From Diogma glabrata (taxonomy: Eukaryota > Arthropoda > Insecta > Diptera > Cylindrotomidae), in NCBI GenBank assembly GCA_963693315.1, contig OY856188.1, positions 196,682,379-196,746,378 of the forward strand: DNA of 64,000 nt, written 5' to 3'. This document shows, one piece after another, positions 57,677-64,000 of this stretch (positions within the stretch are counted from its first letter, which is position 1; each line of letters starts with the position of its first letter). Below the pieces are notes generated by a model, which had not been told where the DNA came from, did not search any database, and saw only the letters and a list, made by a program, of their open reading frames with translations. A program made the position numbers and the translations under genes.

Positions 57677-57724
57677 TTTCGTTATAGTCTCATAACATCA
57701 TCAGCTTGCACTAATTGCGCGAAG
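57677..57724 (-). ncRNA. hammerhead-ribozyme-like fold, left copy
   Basis: Mirror image of 60696-60743 in the other Penelope arm, with identical sequence read on the minus strand (CTGATGA at 57704-57698, GAAA at 57680-57677). Confidence 0.5.
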
Positions 57725-57935
57725 AAAATTCTTTATTGTTGTATATAAATTCTATATAAGTAAATAGATGAGTAAATAAATATTAAATAACATACAGATA
57801 TACAATTACAAGTTTAAGAGTTGATAAATAAAAAATAAAAATAAAAATCAGTTACACAAGTACAAATTAAAATCAATTAATGGTCAAGGTAATATAAAAG
57901 AGAAATAAAATATATATATAAATCAGCTGTTTTTT

Positions 57936-59063
57936 CTAAACAATATCGAATAGATGCGATTCGATGGCTCCAGTTTCGTTGTTCATAAGGTTATTTATAT
58001 TTTTTGTAATATAAAAACTTTCAAAAGCATCCAAAAGTGCAGGATTTTGAACACATTTTACTAAAGTTGCCTGTGAAGGTATATTATCATGGCCTTCTTC
58101 TATGACATGCCGGGCTATCGCGGATTTGGTGGGACGATTAAACTTTATGTGGCTGATGTGTTCTTTGTATCGGGTGTTTATGTTACGTTTTGTTTGACCG
58201 ATATACTTGAGATTGCAATTGCCACAACACATCTCATAAATTCCGGACTTTTCTCCATCTTCAACTTTGTCCTTTGTACTTCTGAATAAATTGCGAAGTT
58301 TGAATCTGTTATTGTGCACAATTTCCATTTTATGTTTTTTGAATACTGGTTTCAATCTTTTTGAAATTTCACCGGCAAAAGTAAAACTAACGCGTTTCAT
58401 ATCACATTTGTTCATTTTATTCTGTTGGAAAAGTGTGGTGAGATTGTCTAAAGTTAATTTTCTCGAGTGTTTTTTAATTAAATTTTGAATTAAATTGGTT
58501 GGATATCCATTAATGACCGCCAGTTCTTTCAAGTACATAAATTCTTTGTGGTAATCAGCTAACGATAACGGCAACTGAACCATTCTATTAACCATCGAGT
58601 GGAAGGCAGCATGTTTATGTTGTATCGAGCAAAATGAATCACTAGTAATAAGACGATTCGTGTGTGTTGGCTTTCTGTAGATTGAAACCATCACCTTGTT
58701 TGACATTGTTTTTGTTAGCATCAAATCCAGAAATGGTAATGTATTGTTAGTTTCAAGCTCTACCGTAAACTTTATTGAAGGATTCTCTGCGTTTAAAATG
58801 TCGAGAAAATTGGAGACCTCAGATTTTTCAACCACTGCAAAAACGTCGTCTACGTATCTTATCCAGGTTTTAGGTAAAATATTTTTCTCTATTAGACGGT
58901 TTTCAAAAGCTGACATAAAAATGTCAGATATCAGAGGAGACAATGGATTTCCCATACTGGTTCCGTGTGTGAGTTTGTAAAATTTATCTTTATATTTAAA
59001 GTAGCTGTGGTCCATACACAATTTAGCGCACCTTAAATATATTGATTTATATATTGATACCAC
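57936..59063 (-). pseudogene. Penelope-like RT/GIY-YIG ORF, 5'-truncated (left copy)
   Basis: 375 open codons identical to the right copy's C-terminal ~370 residues, except one Ala/Pro difference (GAIES versus GPIES) and a few junction-derived residues at the start. It keeps SMGNPLSPLISDIFM, the catalytic YVDD and the GIY-YIG endonuclease, but lacks the first RT motifs and the N-terminal domain. The apparent start Met comes from the junction sequence, so this is not a genuine gene start. Confidence 0.9.
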
Positions 59064-60484
59064 TCATTCATGGACTGCCAAAAATTCATAAAACTGGGAA
59101 TAAATTAAGGCCGATTGTATCAAACATAAATGCTCCCTGCTATAATGTAGCTAAATGGTTAGTGCGAGAACTGAAACTCTTACCACAGTATCCTAGCCAA
59201 TCAATTAAAAATTCATTAGAATTTACAAAGAAAATCGAAAACTTGATCATAGGTGAGGATGAATTGATGGTCTCGTTTGACGTGGAAAGTTTATTTCCTA
59301 GTATTCCTATTCCGGAAGCACTAAGTGATATGAAAAATTGGCTAGACAATTTATCGATTCCACCGGATACCAAATCAATATATTTAAGGTGCGCTAAATT
59401 GTGTATGGACCACAGCTACTTTAAATATAAAGATAAATTTTACAAACTCACACACGGAACCAGTATGGGAAATCCATTGTCTCCTCTGATATCTGACATT
59501 TTTATGTCAGCTTTTGAAAACCGTCTAATAGAGAAAAATATTTTACCTAAAACCTGGATAAGATACGTAGACGACGTTTTTGCAGTGGTTGAAAAATCTG
59601 AGGTCTCCAATTTTCTCGACATTTTAAACGCAGAGAATCCTTCAATAAAGTTTACGGTAGAGCTTGAAACTAACAATACATTACCATTTCTGGATTTGAT
59701 GCTAACAAAAACAATGTCAAACAAGGTGATGGTTTCAATCTACAGAAAGCCAACACACACGAATCGTCTTATTACTAGTGATTCATTTTGCTCGATACAA
59801 CATAAACATGCTGCCTTCCACTCGATGGTTAATAGAATGGTTCAGTTGCCGTTATCGTTAGCTGATTACCACAAAGAATTTATGTACTTGAAAGAACTGG
59901 CGGTCATTAATGGATATCCAACCAATTTAATTCAAAATTTAATTAAAAAACACTCGAGAAAATTAACTTTAGACAATCTCACCACACTTTTCCAACAGAA
60001 TAAAATGAACAAATGTGATATGAAACGCGTTAGTTTTACTTTTGCCGGTGAAATTTCAAAAAGATTGAAACCAGTATTCAAAAAACATAAAATGGAAATT
60101 GTGCACAATAACAGATTCAAACTTCGCAATTTATTCAGAAGTACAAAGGACAAAGTTGAAGATGGAGAAAAGTCCGGAATTTATGAGATGTGTTGTGGCA
60201 ATTGCAATCTCAAGTATATCGGTCAAACAAAACGTAACATAAACACCCGATACAAAGAACACATCAGCCACATAAAGTTTAATCGTCCCACCAAATCCGC
60301 GATAGCCCGGCATGTCATAGAAGAAGGCCATGATAATATACCTTCACAGGCAACTTTAGTAAAATGTGTTCAAAATCCTGCACTTTTGGATGCTTTTGAA
60401 AGTTTTTATATTACAAAAAATATAAATAACCTTATGAACAACGAAACTGGACCCATCGAATCGCATCTATTCGATATTGTTTAG
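59042..60484 (+). pseudogene. Penelope-like RT/GIY-YIG ORF, 5'-truncated (right copy)
   Basis: 480 open codons. RT motifs: GLPKIHKTG (11-19), LRPIVS, FDVESLFPSIP (79-89), HGTSMGNPLSPLISDIF, and RYVDDVFAV with catalytic YVDD at 175-178. The C-terminal GIY-YIG nuclease has GIYEM (379-383), KYIGQTKR (391-398), Arg403 and a Glu in AFESFYI (~452) at the expected positions. This RT-plus-GIY-YIG order is diagnostic of Penelope-like elements. Canonical proteins are much longer at the N-terminus. The ORF's first residues (MIYILIPLI) start abruptly at the first RT motif, so this copy is also truncated, and the two copies share a centre junction. Confidence 0.93.
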
Positions 60485-60695
60485 AAAAAACAGCTGATTT
60501 ATATATATATTTTATTTCTCTTTTATATTACCTTGACCATTAATTGATTTTAATTTGTACTTGTGTAACTGATTTTTATTTTTATTTTTTATTTATCAAC
60601 TCTTAAACTTGTAATTGTATATCTGTATGTTATTTAATATTTATTTACTCATCTATTTACTTATATAGAATTTATATACAACAATAAAGAATTTT

Positions 60696-60743
60696 CTTCG
60701 CGCAATTAGTGCAAGCTGATGATGTTATGAGACTATAACGAAA
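60696..60743 (+). ncRNA. hammerhead-ribozyme-like fold, right copy
   Basis: CTGATGA (60716-60722) is followed by stem II GTTAT/ATAAC (60724-60728 with 60735-60739, loop GAGACT) and then GAAA (60740-60743), the hammerhead core order. Directly upstream, CTT-C-GCGC...GTGCAAG (60696-60715) can form a closed stem I with one bulged C. This gives a type III arrangement with TTT (60693-60695) as cleavage triplet. Weak points are one extra base (T60723) between the core and stem II and a poor stem III (GAAT 60689-60692 with ATTC 60747-60750, after an internal loop). Penelope-like elements are known to carry hammerhead motifs in their terminal regions. Confidence 0.5.
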
Positions 60744-60838
60744 TGCATTCGAATAAAATAAATTAATTTTGAAATCTATAATCGGTGGCGTTTTAATTAT
60801 AAAACTTTATTAAAAGTTTAAATAATAACGGAGTTTTA

Positions 60839-61303
60839 GTTTTAATGTTAACAATAAAGAAATTGGAGAATTATCTTTTTTTTTAGAAAACCGTTTAAAT
60901 TAGATTTAATTTTATTTAATTTAATAAAGATGTTTTGCAAGATTGCAAAACTACCCATGTTTTAGTTGTGGTTGTAATTGAAATTAATGGAATTTTGCAT
61001 TATTAGCAAACTGAAACTTGGTTTTAAAAGATGGGTCTAATGTCATGAGACAAAAATGAATTTGTGGAATCTGGAATCGGGCACCTTGTGACGGAGGAAA
61101 GTAAAAGTGAAGAAATGAGCACGAAAATATTGTGTTTGGGAGCTCCTTCGTCACAAATCGTGGGGACGTCCCACACCCTGAGAAAATCTCAAGCCGGGCT
61201 TAAGAATAAAATTACAAGGATTTAATTGCACTGACATTGAGCCAGTTGGCATCGAGTGGTCTGATCAAGAAAAGGACAGTTATACAAGGGGAGAAAACAA
61301 TTA
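60839..61303. other. region 3' of the glycoprotein ORF, possible LTR start
   Basis: Downstream of the minus-strand ORF lies a GC-richer stretch (about 61060-61200). It includes a near-palindrome GTGGGGACGTCCCAC (61160-61174) and, read on the minus strand, TGTGACGAAGGAGCTCCC starting at 61155. That start resembles the TGTGACG beginnings of many insect Gypsy-type LTRs, but no polypurine tract or partner LTR is visible, so the call is tentative. Confidence 0.3.
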
Positions 61304-63643
61304 CTAAGAGTGGTTCGCAACATCATTTGCCTTACGGTTCACGAGGACATACGTCACTATTTTCACAACTGCCACTATACCGGTGGTAATTAAGGTAGAA
61401 GAAATAAGACCAAATCCCAGCTTATTAATGAAGCTAGGGTTGTAGATAGCTTCCTTGATGGTATCGGCCAAGTTATCTTTAGCTCCATAGAAATCAACCC
61501 CTAAATTTACCAAGTTGCCGGTGTACTCATATGCAACTTGAAACGTAAAACTTGAATTGAGAGAAGGAATGTCAATGCTGCAATATTCCTCCAGATCATC
61601 TAGGTACAGAATATAGCGGTTAGCATTGCATTGTAAAAAGGAACTTTGTAATGTGCAGTTACTAATAAACTCTACATTCCCCGTACTTTTAATCTCGGTG
61701 GCTTGGAGAATGACGTATGGTGGCATAGAGCAGCCAATGCAGCCATAGGTGTAAATGACGTTAATTCGACAGGAGGGTCTGACTATATATAGGTTGTGGA
61801 TGTCCACATTACCTATATCAATCCTTACACTGCCTGTTGTTTTGGCAGTTGTTAGGATTCTTCCGTAATTGTGCAACGTATTCGACAAAATATAGTTGAT
61901 ATTGGGCCGGATCATGTCATGAAATCGATGTAACGCTTGCTCAGGGGAAGTACATCTGGTCTGGCATCCAGCAGACATGCATCTGACTGCAAATGGTGGG
62001 TAAATCTCTTTTTTTCCATCCAAGCTTATTTGATATTCCCCAATCAAACCAATTATCGAAAAATTCAGTGGCGCTACCTGCAAGTGTGTAATTTCACTAG
62101 CATTTCGAACTAAAGTATTGGGCATGTTGATCCGATCATGGTGAAAACTGGAAAGAATGATAGGCATCTCCAATCCCGTAAGCTCCCCATCTATCAGGTT
62201 CACTCTATTGTTATTGGGAGTGAACTGGTACGAGTGGTGATTTAAAGTGATGCCGGAAGGGTCCAACAGAACCGTGTTCATGGTAATACTCCACGACTCA
62301 AAAGAGGCCTCGTACACTATAACATTTGGCCTGGTTGAACGATTTAACTGCCAAAACCACCAAACGCATTGCGTTGAATAAAAACAGGCACCGCACCCCA
62401 ATGTTTCTAAGTCACAGCCGTGTCCCTGGGCCTTGTTTAGGTTGACTTTCTCTTCGAACAGCTGGTGTCGCACCTGTTTATTGCATGTACCTTCTTTCCA
62501 ACACCCGCCGGCTCCCTTGCAGTTATATAAGCTAAAGACTTCAATATCAAAAAGGTTGGTCTTGTATATCGGGTAGTAATATTTAGATACATGAGCTTGG
62601 GTCAATTCCAACTGAGCCATAGCACCATTGCTTAGTTTGAAACAAATGACCTCTCCTATATTGGTAGTGAAGCTATAGCTTTTTATGTTTCTGCAATCGA
62701 AGTCATCGCAAACTGTGCCTTCGCTACCGATATACAAAGTTTGGCTGCAAGCATCAACCCTTATACCAACCCCCAACAATAGTGCAAAGAATAACAATAT
62801 GCTCCCTTGACGTATCCGGCTTCCCAAGTAAGCTGCTTTCGTGGCAGCTTTGAATTCTGGGTTTTTGCAGTGCATGTCCGCGAAATCTTCAATTCTGGAC
62901 ATCCCAGTTACCGCGATCTTATGCTTGTCTTCCTCATAAAACTCCACTGCGGTCCCTACATTCTCAAGGAACATCTTTTGTTCAACGTCAGTATAGTGAC
63001 TGTCTATTGGCAGGCAGGTTGTCGGGTGGGTTTCCTCATTCGCGTCGAGACTTATTCGTGATCCACGGTTCAAAGTTGGTTCTTGAGGGTTGATAAGGCC
63101 CATCCGGATGAGATCTCTGTTCAACCGCTTATGTCGCTCAGCCTTGTCTAAAGTTTTTCGTCTACACAGACAATCTTGGACCTTCCTTTTCGTTCCCCCA
63201 AGATAACGATTGCACGTCCAGTAGGTGAGGAAAAAAATGATGTTGAGAATTAGTATAATCATTACCACCAGCGCAATTCTTAGCGAGTGAGAGGAGCACC
63301 GATGAACGACTTCATCTTTGAAACATGCTAAGCATCCCTGGCATTCGTATTTGGAAATAGCATCACCTTCACAACCCTTGCAATTATACTCGATCAGTCC
63401 TAAAAACAAACCTTTAATGACCTGATCACGGTCGACCGTAGCCACAAACACAGTGTTGACAGTTATATTGCATTGGTCGTCGGACTTCATGTTGCGAATG
63501 ATAATGTTCCCATGGACACCTACAATTATTGGACATGCTTTGGAGTAGGTTATGAGGGTCACAAATATCAATGCCACAACCCGAGTTGCGGACATACTAA
63601 GCGTTGGAGATGTTGCGAATTTAGTCATTGGAAATATTATCAT
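61304..63643 (-). CDS. bunyavirus-type Gn/Gc-like envelope glycoprotein precursor, 779 aa
   Basis: One intact ORF with a viral glycoprotein layout. Residues ~17-36 form a signal peptide (start at Met17 also possible). A short Cys-rich ectodomain (37-120, with two CxxC pairs) precedes membrane segment 122-143. A basic cytosolic stretch (~145-275) leads to a second hydrophobic segment (279-297) ending VDAC, like an internal signal peptide before the second subunit. The large ectodomain 299-740 has about 20 cysteines and six N-glycosylation sequons in the whole protein (59, 434, 514, 527, 662, 696). A Cys/Gly/Trp-rich patch at 409-431 is placed like a class II fusion loop. The C-terminal anchor is 742-768 with a short tail. 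Codon use is less AT-biased than surroundings. It could be the env gene of a retroelement whose gag/pol lie beyond the right edge, an endogenous viral element or a captured gene. Homology is inferred from layout. Confidence 0.65.
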   Translation of the reverse strand: MIIFPMTKFATSPTLSMSATRVVALIFVTLITYSKACPIIVGVHGNIIIRNMKSDDQCNITVNTVFVATVDRDQVIKGLFLGLIEYNCKGCEGDAISKYECQGCLACFKDEVVHRCSSHSLRIALVVMIILILNIIFFLTYWTCNRYLGGTKRKVQDCLCRRKTLDKAERHKRLNRDLIRMGLINPQEPTLNRGSRISLDANEETHPTTCLPIDSHYTDVEQKMFLENVGTAVEFYEEDKHKIAVTGMSRIEDFADMHCKNPEFKAATKAAYLGSRIRQGSILLFFALLLGVGIRVDACSQTLYIGSEGTVCDDFDCRNIKSYSFTTNIGEVICFKLSNGAMAQLELTQAHVSKYYYPIYKTNLFDIEVFSLYNCKGAGGCWKEGTCNKQVRHQLFEEKVNLNKAQGHGCDLETLGCGACFYSTQCVWWFWQLNRSTRPNVIVYEASFESWSITMNTVLLDPSGITLNHHSYQFTPNNNRVNLIDGELTGLEMPIILSSFHHDRINMPNTLVRNASEITHLQVAPLNFSIIGLIGEYQISLDGKKEIYPPFAVRCMSAGCQTRCTSPEQALHRFHDMIRPNINYILSNTLHNYGRILTTAKTTGSVRIDIGNVDIHNLYIVRPSCRINVIYTYGCIGCSMPPYVILQATEIKSTGNVEFISNCTLQSSFLQCNANRYILYLDDLEEYCSIDIPSLNSSFTFQVAYEYTGNLVNLGVDFYGAKDNLADTIKEAIYNPSFINKLGFGLISSTLITTGIVAVVKIVTYVLVNRKANDVANHS

Positions 63644-64000
63644 TGTAATCGAGCTGTATGGCGGTAAGTGTATTATGATATTAAAACGATTTTAAAAGAA
63701 AGGAAATTTATTACGGAGCCAATCTTACTTTTTACTATTAAATACTTAATTAATGATAGCAAAGCACAAGAAAATTTGTGGCACTAGTTATTACTATTTT
63801 GGTTAATGATGATTAACTTAACATCTACACCCGTCTTCAAGTCCTGTCTGGTAACAATTGATGATGAAAGTGAAACTGAAACAAAAAAAACATGCAAGAT
63901 AAAAAAATTTAGACACGGATAAGATTAGGAGACAAAACTTAAGAAAAGAATTTAAAATACCCCCAAAATTATATATGCAAGTGCCTTAACCAAAACGGTC
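63644..64000. other. upstream flank of the glycoprotein ORF
   Basis: On the minus strand a pyrimidine run followed by GTTTCAG (about 63890-63876) looks like a 3' splice site about 230 bases before the ORF, which would suit a spliced env mRNA. No pol or gag motif is visible in the remaining bases. Confidence 0.3.

Larger units (their letters stand above)
57535..60838. mobile_element. head-to-head Penelope-like element pair
   Basis: Two copies diverge from a 323-bp centre. The arms 57593-59048 (minus copy) and 59372-60827 (plus copy) are inverted repeats of 1456 bp with no length difference and almost no mismatches. AACGGAGTTTTA occurs at 57535-57546 and 60827-60838 as a likely 12-bp target-site duplication around the whole unit, so both copies probably arrived in one event. 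A 46-bp stretch on the left (57547-57592) has no partner. Penelope elements are known for partial inverted or tandem copies; the cause here is inference. Confidence 0.9.

Overview
This is AT-rich eukaryotic DNA, almost certainly from an arthropod and most likely an insect. Two host genes with GT-AG introns can be reconstructed. Everything else recognisable is transposon-derived: non-LTR retrotransposons, Penelope, Helitron, hAT, fold-back MITEs and LTR elements of kinds common in insects. No bacterial features, tRNA, rRNA or CRISPR array were seen.

Host genes, both on + strand. (1) 35745-45222: a five-exon A20/AN1 zinc-finger gene (ZFAND5/6 type). Its last intron is 7.4 kb and packed with retrotransposon relics. 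(2) 53887-55037: a compact five-exon gene for the alpha subunit of translation factor eIF2B, about 306 aa, apparently complete. A 61-codon ORF with a signal-peptide-like start (131-316) is a weak third candidate.

Layout. 1-7.4 kb: AT-rich DNA with short retroelement tails, a snap-back repeat and a 458-bp MITE candidate. 7.5-16.3 kb: two decayed copies of one Jockey/I-like non-LTR element and a Helitron helicase relic. 16.9-22.5 kb: a fold-back MITE split by a young LTR element that has near-identical 1.27-kb LTRs but no visible gag/pol. 24-27.3 kb: a degenerate ~95-bp tandem repeat containing a TIR-bounded segment, which holds a dead RTE-like retrotransposon, itself split by a 609-bp MITE. 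27.4-28.2 kb: an hAT transposase relic and a second fold-back MITE. 31.2-34.35 kb: an uninterrupted 1007-aa endonuclease/reverse-transcriptase ORF with a poly(A) tail on the minus strand. Related 3' tails are scattered through the window, and a larger dead copy lies at 46.9-48.4 kb. 55.5 kb: a short island of strong inverted repeats. 56.1-57.2 kb: a 46-bp minisatellite. 57.5-60.8 kb: two Penelope-like copies head to head, forming 1456-bp inverted arms, with a hammerhead-ribozyme-like fold in each tail. 61.3-63.6 kb: an intact 779-codon ORF (minus strand) laid out like a bunyavirus-type Gn/Gc glycoprotein precursor, either the env gene of a retroelement or an endogenous viral or captured gene.

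The host genes do not form a pathway with each other. The main story is nested transposition. The best candidates for something under-described are the glycoprotein ORF, the Penelope palindrome with its ribozyme-like tails, the coding-free LTR element, and the CCTGATCAGG-rich MITE.
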